Shown piece after piece: positions 32,638 through 41,391 of a stretch of 64,000 nt of DNA (position 1 is its first letter; every line of letters starts with the position of its first letter). Below the pieces are notes generated by a model that saw only the letters and a program-made list of their open reading frames with translations, ran no database searches and was not told where the DNA came from. The position numbers were made by a program, and so were the translations under genes. Source of the stretch: JACCTU01 sp963798985 (GTDB lineage Bacteria; Actinomycetota; Thermoleophilia; Gaiellales; Gaiellaceae); contig CAWCVL010000005.1 of the NCBI GenBank assembly GCA_963798985.1, forward strand, positions 496,001 through 560,000. The letters run 5' to 3'.

Positions 32638-33534
32638 GCGGCTTCCGCGAGCACGACGTCGCGCACCCACGCCTCTTGCTCGAGGAAGCGCCGGCGGAAC
32701 TCGAGCCGCTCGGCCGTCATCGGGCCGTTCCCGGTGACGACGCGCTTCAGCTCGTCCCAGTCGGGCTCCGAGTACGTCCCACACGCCGTCGTCGCCTTTG
32801 CGCAGCTCGGGGTCGGGAACCGTGAGACCGAGCTCCCAGATCTGCGGCACGTAGCCGTCGAGGAACTGCTGGCGCGCCTCCTCGTTTCCCTGCGACTTGA
32901 TCCGCCAGAAGACCATCGGGTCCTCGTCCGCGGGGATCGCCGTGCCGTGGAAGGTCATCAGCGGGCCCCACCAACGGTCGAGCGCCTCCTGCACGAGCGC
33001 GCGCTGCTCGTCGGTGCCGTTCATGAGCGTGAGGATCACGTCGCGCCCGTGGAGGATGTGGAACGACTCCTCCCAGCAGATCTTCTTCATGATCCGCGCG
33101 TACGGCGCGTACGAGCACTTGAGGAGCGCCTTCTGCGAGATGATCGCGGCCGCGTCGACGAGCCAGGCGATGACGCCGACGTCGCCCCACGTCTTCGTCG
33201 GGTAGTGGAAGACGTTGTGGAACTTCGACTTCCCGTCGACGAGATCTTGGAGACACGCGGCGCGCGGCTTGCCGAGGTCCTCGACGACGCGGTAGATCAG
33301 CTGCGAGTGGCCGACCTCGTCCTGCACCTTCGCCGTCAGCGCCAGTTTGCGTTGCAGGGTCGGCGCGCGGAGGATCCACTCGCGCTCGGGGAGGACTCCC
33401 ATCAGCTCGGAGTTGCCGTGCATCTCGATGAACTTCACGAGCTTGGCGCGGTACTCGTCGGGCATCCAGTCGCCCGTTTCGACCTGACCTCCGCCCTGCA
33501 CGTAGTCGACGAATTCCTGGGTGCGCGCGTCCAC
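32634..33534 (-). CDS. paaA: Phenylacetate-CoA oxygenase catalytic subunit PaaA, one frameshift
   Basis: PaaA is the di-iron epoxidase of phenylacetyl-CoA. The start is MDARTQEFVDYVQGGGQVET. Di-iron carboxylate/His motifs lie in LTAKVQDEVGHSQLIYRVVE and KKICWEESFHILHGRDVIL. Other family segments are KFHNVFHYPTKTWGDVGVIA and WWGPLMTFHGTAIPADEDPM. A one-base insertion near 32772 shifts the frame; the restored end is YSEPDWDELKRVVTGNGPM through RDVVLAEAA. GTG 33534 has ribosome site AGGGAGG and lies just downstream of a palindromic operator. The operon is paaA-B-C-D-ICMT; paaE is absent. Confidence 0.92.
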
Positions 33535-33546
33535 TTGGCCTCCCTA

Positions 33547-33562
33547 CCGAACGATCGTTAGG
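33547..33562. promoter_or_regulatory. Palindromic operator between paaA and the TetR gene (PaaR-type)
   Basis: CCGAACGATCGTTAGG is a near-perfect 16-bp palindrome (only positions 3 and 14 do not pair). It lies in the 32-bp gap between the divergent paaA and tetR starts. It fits CNAACGNNCGTTNG, which I recall as the site of PaaR of Thermus thermophilus. Binding by the adjacent TetR protein and control of both directions is the simplest reading. Confidence 0.75.
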
Positions 33563-33566
33563 CTCA

Positions 33567-34144
33567 GTGTATCTCCGCCCGCCGGACCGAGCTCACCCGC
33601 CAGGCAGCCCGGCTCTTCGCCGAGAAGGGCTACCACGGCACGTCGATCGGCGACCTGGCCGAGGCACTCGGCGTCCAGAAGCCGACGGTCTACACCTGGA
33701 TCGACTCGAAGCAGGACCTGCTCTTCGAGGCGATGCGGGACGGCGCAGCGGCCTTCCACGCCGGGCTCGACGCGATCCCGGACGAGCTGCCCGCCGCCGA
33801 GAAGATCCGCCTCGCTCTACGCGCCCATCTGAGGACCGTCGCCGGTCAGCTCGACGTCGCGACGGTCTTCACTGCGCGAGTGGCGCTACCTCGAGGGCGA
33901 GCGGCGCGACGAGATCCTCGCCGAGCGGCGGCGCTACGAGGAGCGCTTCCGAGCGCTCTTTCGCGAGGGCCGCGAGCTCGGGGAGCTCCGCACCGATCTC
34001 GACGACGCAACCTCCGCGCTGCTCGCGCTCTCGGCGGCGAACTGGGCCTACACCTGGCTGACGCCGGAGCGTGACACCGACGCGCTCGCCGATCGCTTCT
34101 GCGACGTGCTGCTCGACGGGCTACGCGGCTACGCGAGCCGGTAG
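33567..34144 (+). CDS. paaR: TetR-family regulator, probable PaaR, frameshifted
   Basis: The HTH region is ISARRTELTRQAARLFAEKG, YHGTSIGDLAEALGVQKPTV and YTWIDSKQDLLFEAM, a classic TetR N-terminus. The ligand domain follows (DELPAAEKIRLALRAHLRTV, GQLDVATVF). After a shift near 33875 it reads REWRYLEGERRDEILAERRR and LSAANWAYTWLTPERDTDAL. A further one-base shift just after the GTG start at 33567 is needed. Length is about 190 aa. Divergent from paaA with a shared operator. It likely senses phenylacetyl-CoA and represses paa genes (established for PaaR, inferred here). Confidence 0.78.
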
Positions 34145-34149
34145 CCGGC

Positions 34150-35026
34150 ATGGCGCGGGCCGTCCTGATCGTCAATCCCTTCGCATCGCGGGTCACCGAC
34201 GAGCTGGTCGACCGCGTCGCCGCAGCGCTCGGAGACGTGGACGTTCGGGTTACGGAACGCGCGGGCCACGCGACCGAGCTCGCGCGCGAGGCGGACGGCG
34301 AGGTCGAGGCGATCTACGTCTTCTCCGGCGACGGCGGCTTCAACGAGGCGCTGAACGGCGTCGCCGGCGGCACGCCGCTCGGCTTCGTGCCGGGCGGGGG
34401 TGCAAGCGTCCTACCTCGTGCGCTCGGACTGCCGCGCGACCCCGTCGCCGCCGCGCGCAGGTTGCTCGCAGGGCAGGACCCGCCGCATCTCGCTCGGCCG
34501 CGTCAACGACCGCCGCTTCGGGTTCTCGGCCGGAGTCGGCTTCGACGCAGAGCTCGTGCGCCGCGTCGACGCGCGGGGACGCACGCGCGAGCGCGGGCGC
34601 GTCGGGAACGTGCGGTTCGCCATGGAGGGTCTCGGGCTGCTCGCGGCGACTCGGTTCCGCCTCGAGCCGGTGCTCGAGGTGCGCGGCCACGGGCGCGCCG
34701 CCTTCGCGCTCGCCGCGAACTGCGATCCGTATACCTACGCGGGCCGTCTTCCACTCCACGTCGCGCCGCTCGCGAGCTTCGAAGGCGGCCTCGACATCGT
34801 CGGCGCCAGGGCCCTCAAGCCGTCCGCCCTGCCGCGCTTTGCCGTGTACGTCGTGCGAGGCGCAGGACAGGAGCGAGCGCGCGACATCCTCTACGCGCGC
34901 GACGTCGATCGCGTCGAGATCGTCTGCGACCGGCCGCTGCCGCTGCAGGCCGACGGCGAGGACCTCGGCGACGTCACGGAGGCGTTGCTCGAGGCCGAGC
35001 GCGACGCCGTGACCGTCCTGGTCTAA
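34150..35026 (+). CDS. Diacylglycerol kinase-like lipid kinase, one frameshift
   Basis: The protein has about 291 aa, starting ARAVLIVNPFASRVTDELV. The DAGK nucleotide motif is FSGDGGFNEALNGVAGG, with GFVPGGGASVLPRALGLP next. A shift near 34485 leads to RISLGRVNDRRFGFSAGVGF, RFAMEGLGLLAATRFRLEP and the C-terminal beta domain ending in CDRPLPLQADGEDLGDV. The core reads GGDG-like but with S-G-D-G-G. It phosphorylates a lipid or sphingoid substrate at the membrane. It starts 5 bases after the TetR stop and converges with an S41 gene. Confidence 0.82.
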
Positions 35027-36260
35027 CGAAGCGCGAGCGCCCGCGCGAGGACGGGATCGCGCCCGGCGAAGAAGTCGGCGCCCGTCAACGGGACGGCGAC
35101 GTCGGGGTCGAGTTGCAGCCCGCTCTGCCCGGGAGCTTCACGAAGTGGATCCGCGGCACGTTGATCGTGTAGCCGCTGACCGGCAGCGCGACCGGGTCGG
35201 TGTCGCTGTAGTGGTTCGGACTTCCGCCGGTCGGCTCGCCGACGAGGATCGCACGGGTCCCGCGTCTCAGGTCGACGGCGAAGTGGACTGCGGCGGAGTA
35301 CGTCGTCCGCCCGATCAGCACGACGAGCTTTCCGCGCTTGTTGATCGCGCGCGACTTGAGCGTCTGGAGCAGGTACGGGTACGTGTTGATGTCGCCGCCG
35401 CCGTTGTTTCGCACGTCGACGATCACGCGACGCGTCTTCTTCTGGCGCGCGAGCCGGAGGATCCGGTCCGCGGTCCCCGTCGGGTCGCCCGTCACGGTGT
35501 TGTAGGCGAAGTAGACGACGCGACCCTTGTCGAGCGTGGTCACCCACTGCGACGCGCCGCGCTTCTGGACGAAGAGCGGCTTCGAGCGCTTCGGCATCCC
35601 GTCGAGGTAGTTCGGATAGGCGGGCCGCAGCGCGGACACGTACGCGCCCGCGTTGACGGGCGTGAGCTCGGTGTCGGTGAGGCCTTCGACGGAGAACACC
35701 GCACGAGCGGCGGTCGGCGTGATTCCGACCCCGTGGAGGATCTCGGCCGTGACGAGGTAGGGGCTGCGATGCGCTGCGAGCGACAGTGCGTTGTCGTAGG
35801 TCACGAGCGGGTCGACGAGGCGGAGCACGTCCGCGATCGGCCGGCCCTGGATCGCGACGAGCTTGCGGCCGACGAGTTGTGGGCGACCGGGCGCTGCCAC
35901 GACGTAGACGCCGTCTGCGAACTCGTAGGTCGCGATCGGGTAGAGGTGGAGGTCACGGCGGTGCCCGCCGGCGAGCGGGTTCATGTTCGCGTGGCCGTCG
36001 CGCTCGCCGAGCAGCGCGACGAGTCGGAGCAGCTCCACCATCAGCTGGTCGTCGTCGAGTTCCGGAAGGCGAGCGATCAACCGGTCGGCGGCCGCGCGGT
36101 AGTCGGCCTTCGAGATCGCGTGGTACGGCTCGGGGTGGATGCGCTCGAGCTCGACGAGGTAGTGCTCGACGTCCGAGGCAGTCTCGGGCGGGGCGGCGGC
36201 AGCGAACCCGCACGCTGCGAGCGCAGCGGCGACGGCGGCGAGGGCGAGCAGGCGAAGCAT
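35023..36260 (-). CDS. S41-family peptidase-like lipoprotein (copy 1), frameshifted near the end
   Basis: ATG 36260 opens a lipoprotein signal (LRLLALAAVAAALAAC-GF). An N-terminal domain follows (VELERIHPEPYHAISKADYR, LLRLVALLGERDGHANMNPL). The C-terminal tail-protease core is RRVIVDVRNNGGGDINTYPY, with candidate nucleophile Ser in IGRTTYSAAVHFAVDLRRGT, then LVGEPTGGSPNHYSD. A single-base shift near 35120 precedes the tail DVAVPLTGADFFAGRDPVLA. It is paralogous to the protein at 36857-38078 and divergent from the PadR gene. Cell-surface proteolysis is inferred; the catalytic base is not certain. Confidence 0.75.
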
Positions 36261-36288
36261 TCCGTTGCGGAGTATTCCGGAACGGAGT
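36259..36288. promoter_or_regulatory. Tandem 15-bp repeats in the S41/PadR divergent promoter
   Basis: ATTCCGTTGCGGAGT (36259-36273) is followed directly by ATTCCGGAACGGAGT (36274-36288), identical at 12 of 15 positions. Each unit contains CCG-N3-CGG. The first overlaps the start codon of the minus-strand S41 gene. The second ends 13 bases before the padR ATG. A likely operator for the PadR regulator. Confidence 0.55.
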
Positions 36289-36301
36289 ATGATCGTCAAG
36301 T

Positions 36302-36860
36302 ATGCCGGCGACCCGCACCGCGACCCGGACGCTGACCACGACGGAAGCGGCCGTCCTCGCGCTCCTGGCGATCGAGGGCGAGAACTCCGGCTACGACCTG
36401 CTCAAGTACGTCCAGAAGGCGATCGGCTACATCTGGGCGCCGGCGCGCTCGCAGCTCTACAGCCTCCTGCCGCGGCTCGTGAAGGACGGGTACGCACGGA
36501 GCCGTACCGTCACCCAGGCCGAGCGGCCCGACAAGACGCTCTACAGGATCACGCGCCGAAGGGCGCCGGGCGCTCGACGGCTGGCTGACGCACGTCGACC
36601 CGACGACCGCGCCGCCTTCCAGCTCCGGCTCTTCGTCGGAGTGCTCACGGACGACGACGTGCTCGTCAGGCACGTCGAGGCGTTCCGCGACGGACACTGC
36701 AGCGCGGCTCGCCGAGTACCGCGCGATCGAGCCGACGAACAGCCGGAGCGGGCCGGACTTCTACCACTACCTCCTGCTGCGTCGAGGGATCCAGCAGGCG
36801 GAGCTCGACCTCGAGTGGGCGGACTGGGTGTTGCGAGCGCTGAGGCGACCGCACGCATGA
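36302..36860 (+). CDS. PadR-family transcriptional regulator, frameshifted
   Basis: The N-terminal winged helix is LTTTEAAVLALLAIEGENSG, YDLLKYVQKAIGYIWAPARS and QLYSLLPRLVKDGYARSRTV, with TLYRIT in the wing, typical of PadR. Single-base shifts occur near 36555 and 36705. The coiled dimerisation part is AFQLRLFVGVLTDDDVLVRH, RLAEYRAIEPTNSRSGPDFY and AELDLEWADWVLRALRRPHA. Length is about 186 aa. Its TGA overlaps the ATG of S41 copy 2 (ATGA). It is flanked by two S41 paralogs, both likely under its control. Confidence 0.8.
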
Positions 36861-38078
36861 GGCTGACGCTCGTGCTGTTCGTCGCGGTGGCAGTCGGCTG
36901 CGCGGCGGGGAACGCGCAGCAAGGCGTGTCCGGGGCCGAGACCGACGTGCGGCTCTTCGCCGCGGAGCTCGAGCGGATCCACCCGAACCCGTACCACGCG
37001 ACTCCCCGCGCCGAGTACGCGCGCCGTGTGGACGAGCTCGCCGCTCGCGCCGACTCGCTCGACCGCGACCAGCTCGTGGTCGAGCTGATGCGCTTGCTGG
37101 CGCTCCTCGGCGAGCGCGACGGCCACTCGGGCATCTACACGCTGCACACGCATCCGCGACCGCTGCACTTGTACCCGCTTCGCACCTACTGGTTTTCGGA
37201 CGGGCTCACGGTCGTCGACGGCGACGCGCCGGGCGCGAAGCTCGTTGCGATCGAAGGTGTGCCGATCGACGAGGCCGTCGCCCGCATCCGACCGCTGATC
37301 ACGCGCGACAACGAGTGGAGCTTCCGCGAGCGGATCCCGTACTACCTGGTCTGCGCCGAGGTGCTGCGCGGCCTCGGAATCTCAGACGGTGAGCGCGTGA
37401 CGTTCACGCTGCAGTCGGCGAGTGGCTCGCGGAACGTGGAGCTCACCCCGATCGCCGCGGCGAGCTACAGGGCGCGGTTCCCCTACTACTGGCAGCCGCC
37501 GGCCGCGCCGCCCGGTGTTCGCGACCCGCTCTGGGTCCGCTACCGCGGGACCGGGCAGGCGGTCAAGACGCTGCAGCGCGGACGCTTCGTCTACGTCGCG
37601 TACACGCAGACCGGTGACGCCGGAGATCTCGCAGCGCGCATCAAGCGGCTGGCCCGCAAGCCGGCGTTCCGGCGCCTGATCGTCGACGTGCGCCAGAACG
37701 GCGGCGGTGACAACACGAGGTACTTCGCATTGCTCGACGCGATCGCGAGCAAGGTCGTGAATCGGCGTTCACGGCCGGTCGTGCTCACCGGGACGAACGA
37801 CGTTCTCGGCCGCCGGGAACTTCGCCGCCGACGTGGAGGAGTCGACCCGGGCCCGCCTGATCGGGGAGCCGCCCGGCGGCTCGCCCAGCCAGTGGGGCGA
37901 CTTCGCTCCGTTCGTCCTTCCCAACGTCGGCCTGGAAGTGCTCGTCGCGACCCAGTACATCGAGCGCGGTCGCGAGGGTGACACGCGTGCTGCGCTCGAG
38001 CCGCACGTTCGCGTGGAGCTTTCGAGCGCCGACTGGCTGGCGGGCCGTGACCCGGTTCTCCAGGCGGCGCTTCGCTGA
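36857..38078 (+). CDS. S41-family peptidase-like lipoprotein (copy 2), one frameshift
   Basis: ATG 36857 (ATGA overlap with padR) opens RLTLVLFVAVAVGC-AAG, a lipoprotein signal. The body parallels copy 1: AAELERIHPNPYHATPRAEY, LMRLLALLGERDGHSGIYTL, FRRLIVDVRQNGGGDNTRYF, LTGTNDVL. After a shift near 37803 it continues AAGNFAADVEESTRARLIGE, PPGGSPSQWGDFAPFVLPNV and ADWLAGRDPVLQAALR. At the nucleophile position it has GNFAADV where copy 1 has TTYSAAV, but the shift is in this very segment, so the residue is uncertain. About 406 aa. Confidence 0.75.
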
Positions 38079-38105
38079 CCCGTTCGTTGTAGATACTTCC
38101 CTGCG

Positions 38106-39155
38106 ATGGCCCAGGTGCTTCCGGCCGAGCGCGACCTCCGTCGCGTGATCGGCGACGGCGACACGGTCCCGGACGGGGAGGTCGACGGGCTGGCCGAGCA
38201 CGACCTGCTCGAGCTCTACCGCTCGCTCGTCCTGCTCCGGACCTACGACGAGCGCTCCGTCGTCTACCACAGCCAGGGGCGGATCGGCACGTACGCGATC
38301 TTCTGGAACCACGAGGCGATGCAGGCGGGCTCGGTCTACGCCCTCGAGGACGAGGACTGGATCTTCCCGAGCTACCGCGAGTCCGCGATCGCGCTGCTCC
38401 GCGGGATGCCGGCGAGCGTGATCCTCCAGTGGTGGCGCGGCCACCCGTCGGGTTGGTGGAACCCGGCCGACTACAACGTGGCGTCGATCTGCGTCCCGAT
38501 CGCGACGCACGTGCCCCACGCGGCCGGGCTCGCGTGGGGGAAGAAGCTGCGCGGCGAGTCGGCGGTCGCGATCGCGTACTTCGGCGACGGCGCGACCTCC
38601 GAGGGCGCGTTCCACGAGGGCGCGAACTTCGCCGCCGTCACCGGCGCGCCGCTCGTCCTCTTCTGCAACAACAACCAGTGGGCGATCTCGACGCCGATCA
38701 CCGCGCAGACGCGCGCGGAAGCGCTCGTCGACAAGGCGGTCGGTTACGGGATCCCCGGGATCCGCGTCGACGGCGGTGACGTGCTCGCGGTGTACGAGGC
38801 GACGCGCGAAGCGGTCGCGCGCGCCCGCACCGGCGGTGGCCCGACGATGATCGAGGCGGTCACGTACCGCGCCGCGCCGCACGCGACCGCGGACGATCCG
38901 AGCGCGTACATCGACCTCGCGCGCGTCGAGGAGGAGAAGCAGAACGAGTGCGTCGGCCGCTACGAGCGCTACCTCGAACGCCTCGGCATCGCGGTCGACC
39001 CAGAGATCAAGGTCGCGGCGCAGGAGGCGATGCGCCGCGGGATCGCCGAGGCCGAGGCCGAGCCGCCCGCCGACGTCTCCCTCGTGTTCGACCACGCGCA
39101 CGTCGAGCCGCTGCCGTCGTTCGAGGACGATCTCCGGGAGCTGCGCGGTGGCTGA
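38106..39155 (+). CDS. bkdA: Branched-chain-type 2-oxoacid dehydrogenase E1 alpha subunit
   Basis: The 349-aa TPP-dependent subunit has YRSLVLLRTYDERSVVYHSQ, GRIGTYAIFWNHEAMQAGSV and EDEDWIFPSYRESAIALLRG. The TPP motif is GDGATSEGAFHEGANFAAV with CNNNQWAISTPITAQTRAEA. The NHEA and YRESA segments and the HPSGWWNPADYNV loop resemble PdhA/BkdA1 of Gram-positive bacteria. The frame is intact. It is the first gene of a five-gene run (E1alpha, E1beta, HIRAN, acetamidase, E2); the next start overlaps by 8 bases. Branched-chain versus pyruvate specificity is inferred only. Confidence 0.9.
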   Translation: MAQVLPAERDLRRVIGDGDTVPDGEVDGLAEHDLLELYRSLVLLRTYDERSVVYHSQGRIGTYAIFWNHEAMQAGSVYALEDEDWIFPSYRESAIALLRGMPASVILQWWRGHPSGWWNPADYNVASICVPIATHVPHAAGLAWGKKLRGESAVAIAYFGDGATSEGAFHEGANFAAVTGAPLVLFCNNNQWAISTPITAQTRAEALVDKAVGYGIPGIRVDGGDVLAVYEATREAVARARTGGGPTMIEAVTYRAAPHATADDPSAYIDLARVEEEKQNECVGRYERYLERLGIAVDPEIKVAAQEAMRRGIAEAEAEPPADVSLVFDHAHVEPLPSFEDDLRELRGG

Positions 39156-40122
39156 GCTCACGCTGCTCGAGGCGATCAACGACTGCTTCCACGTCGAGCT
39201 CGGGCGAGACCCGGACGTGATGATCCTGGGCGAGGACGTGGGCCGCGCCGGCGGCGTGTTCCGCGCGACCGCGGGACTGCGCGACCGCTTCGGGCCGGAC
39301 CGCTGCTTCGACACGCCGCTCGCGGAGGCCGGGATCATGGGTGCGGCCGTCGGGCTCTGCATGGCCGGCTGGCGACCCGTGTGCGAGATGCAGTACGACG
39401 CGTTCTCGTATCCGTCGCTCGACCAGCTGATCACGCACGTCGGGCGCTACCGGTGGCGCACCGGCGGCAAGATGCGGTTTCCGATCACCGTCCGCATGCC
39501 GTACGGCGGCGGCGTGCGCGCGCCCGAGCTGCACGACGACTCGCCCGAGGCGTACTACGTGCACACGCCCGGCGTGAAGGTCGCGATCCCGTCGACGCCG
39601 GCAGACGCGAAGGGGCTGCTCGCGGCGGCGATTCGCTCCGACGACCCCGTCGTGCTCTTCGAGCCGAAGCTCCACTACCGGACGATGCGCGGCGAGGTTC
39701 CCGAAGGCGAGCATGTGGTCGAGCTCGGCAAGGCGCGGCTCGCGCGTGAGGGCACGGACGTCTCGCTCGTGGCGTACGGGTCGATGGTGCCGCTCTGCGA
39801 GCAGGTCGCGGACGAGCTCGCGGGCGAGTGCTCCTGCGAGGTGCTCGACATCCGCACGCTCAAGCCGCTCGACGAGGACGCGCTGCTTGCGACGGCCGCG
39901 AAGACGGGGCGCGTCGTCGTCGTGCAGGAGGCGCCGCGCACCGCCGGCTACGGCGCCGAGCTCGCCGCGGTGCTCGCGGAGAAGGCGATGCTCGACCTGC
40001 GCGGGCCAGTGCTCAGGGTGACGGGGTACGACGTCCCGTACCCGTACTGGCAGATCGAGGACGCGTACATGCCTTCGGTGCAGCGGGTCGCGAACGCCGC
40101 GCGGAAGCTGCTCGAATACTGA
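39148..40122 (+). CDS. bkdB: 2-oxoacid dehydrogenase E1 beta subunit
   Basis: This 324-aa partner of the E1alpha above has AELTLLEAINDCFHVELGRD, ILGEDVGRAGGVFRATAGLR, PLAEAGIMGAAVGLCMAGWR, EMQYDAFSYPSLDQLITHVG and RMPYGGGVRAPELHDDSPEA. The C-terminal domain is SLVAYGSMVPLCEQVADELA, LDIRTLKPLDEDALLATAAK. GTG 39148 overlaps E1alpha. The DVPYPYWQIEDAYMPSVQRV end is typical for BkdB. The frame is intact. It acts with E2 at 41392. Confidence 0.92.
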   Translation: MAELTLLEAINDCFHVELGRDPDVMILGEDVGRAGGVFRATAGLRDRFGPDRCFDTPLAEAGIMGAAVGLCMAGWRPVCEMQYDAFSYPSLDQLITHVGRYRWRTGGKMRFPITVRMPYGGGVRAPELHDDSPEAYYVHTPGVKVAIPSTPADAKGLLAAAIRSDDPVVLFEPKLHYRTMRGEVPEGEHVVELGKARLAREGTDVSLVAYGSMVPLCEQVADELAGECSCEVLDIRTLKPLDEDALLATAAKTGRVVVVQEAPRTAGYGAELAAVLAEKAMLDLRGPVLRVTGYDVPYPYWQIEDAYMPSVQRVANAARKLLEY

Positions 40123-40526
40123 GCGAGCGGCTGCGCCTGTGGCTCGAGCGGGCCGGGTCCGGTTACCGGTTGCGGGACGCCGCGACCGAGCAGTTCGTTC
40201 GCGAAGACGACCCCCGGATCCACGTCGTTCCGGTCGCGGGGGTCAGCTACCGCATGGACGAGGTCCAGGCGGAGGGCTTCGCGCCCGGGCGGCCGCTCGC
40301 GCTCGTGCCGGAGCCCGACAACGAGCACGACCCGAACGCGATCGCGATCTGGGACGCCGAGCGTCGCGTGCAGGCCGGGTACGTACCCGCGGAGGTGGCG
40401 CGCACGTTGCGCGCGGACGAGTGGCAGGCCGTCTCGCTCAGGGAGTTCGCGGAGGAGGGGCGGCGCGGCGGGCTGCGCGTGCTGCTCGCGCCTCGCGACT
40501 CGTGGATCGGGGTCCCGCGCTCGTGA
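40119..40526 (+). CDS. HIRAN-domain protein
   Basis: This protein of about 135 aa has the HIRAN signature: HVVPVAGVSYRMDEVQAEGF, LALVPEPDNEHDPNAIAIWD, RRVQAGYVPAEVARTLRADE. HIRAN domains bind DNA, notably 3' ends or damaged DNA, and are often fused to helicases; here the domain is free-standing. No ATG, GTG or TTG start lies in frame near the natural N-terminus (SERLRLWLERAG). The likely start is CTG 40119, overlapping the bkdB stop as CTGA. The stop overlaps the acetamidase GTG. Why it sits in a dehydrogenase operon is not clear. Confidence 0.7.
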   Translation: MSERLRLWLERAGSGYRLRDAATEQFVREDDPRIHVVPVAGVSYRMDEVQAEGFAPGRPLALVPEPDNEHDPNAIAIWDAERRVQAGYVPAEVARTLRADEWQAVSLREFAEEGRRGGLRVLLAPRDSWIGVPRS

Positions 40527-41380
40527 TCCACGAGCTGCCGCACGAGCGTCGGGTCTTGCACGGGCACTACTCCCGCGAGCTTGCTCCGGTCGTGTCGGTC
40601 GATCCCGGAGACACGATCGCCTTCTCCTGTCCCAACGCCGGTTGGGAGTACGAGCACGGCGTGCGCTTCGAGCCGTACGACGAGGAGCTCGACGCGGGGC
40701 ACGCGCTCATCGGGCCCGTCGAGGTGCGCGGGGCCAAGGCCGGCGGCACGCTCGTCGTTCGGGTGCGCAGCGTCGTGCCTGGGTCCTGGGGCGTCACGCT
40801 CGCACACGAACCGACGAGGATCGAGTGGCGGCTCGAACACGACGTCGGTGTCACGGAGCGCGGGCTGCGCGTCGCGCTCGCGCCCTTCCTCGGCGTGATG
40901 GGCATGCCGCCCGACGAAGCCGGGCGCCACTCCACCGCTCCGCCGCGCCGATCCGGCGGCAACATCGACTGCAAGGAGCTCGTCGCCGGGACGACGCTCT
41001 ACCTCCCGATCAGCGTCGACGGCGCGCTCTTCTCGGCGGGCGACGGTCACGCGGCGCAGGGCGACGGCGAGGTGTCCGGCACGGCGATCGAGTGTCCGGT
41101 CGAGCGCGCCGAGCTGACGCTCGAGCTCTCGGACCTCGAGCTTCGCACCCCGATCGCCCGCACGGGGGCGTCCTGGATCGCGTTCGGCTTCTCGGCGGAC
41201 CTCGATCTGGCTGCGGAGGAGGCGATGGCGACGATGCTCGACCTGATGGAGCGCGAGTTCGAGCTCGACCGGGACTACGCGCTGGCGCTCTCGAGCGTCG
41301 TCGTCGATCTGCGTGTGACCCAGATCGTGAACGGGGTCAAAGGCGTGCACGCCGTCCTCCGCGACGACGCGATCCGGTAG
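40523..41380 (+). CDS. Acetamidase/formamidase family protein
   Basis: The 285-aa protein of the FmdA/AmdA family starts MIHELPHERRVLHGHYSREL. Family motifs are VVSVDPGDTIAFSCPNAGWE, GPVEVRGAKAGGTLVVRV, GGNIDCKELVAGTTLYLPIS and ALFSAGDGHAAQGDGEVSGT, including the conserved D-C-K and GDGHAAQGDGE metal-site residues. The C-terminal part is VVVDLRVTQIVNGVKGVHAV. It hydrolyses short-chain amides. GTG 40523 overlaps the HIRAN stop (GTGA). It lies inside the 2-oxoacid dehydrogenase operon, whose E2 gene follows after 11 bases. Confidence 0.88.
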   Translation: MIHELPHERRVLHGHYSRELAPVVSVDPGDTIAFSCPNAGWEYEHGVRFEPYDEELDAGHALIGPVEVRGAKAGGTLVVRVRSVVPGSWGVTLAHEPTRIEWRLEHDVGVTERGLRVALAPFLGVMGMPPDEAGRHSTAPPRRSGGNIDCKELVAGTTLYLPISVDGALFSAGDGHAAQGDGEVSGTAIECPVERAELTLELSDLELRTPIARTGASWIAFGFSADLDLAAEEAMATMLDLMEREFELDRDYALALSSVVVDLRVTQIVNGVKGVHAVLRDDAIR

Positions 41381-41391
41381 AACCTCGGCGC

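Noticed and set aside
32359..33534. PaaA-PaaB fusion protein
   Set aside because: The apparent fusion results from a one-base insertion near 32772. The restored frame ends PaaA with a GTGA overlap to paaB.
36857..38078. Claiming that S41 copy 2 lacks its catalytic serine
   Set aside because: The frameshift falls in the exact segment that should carry the nucleophile, so the residue cannot be read safely.
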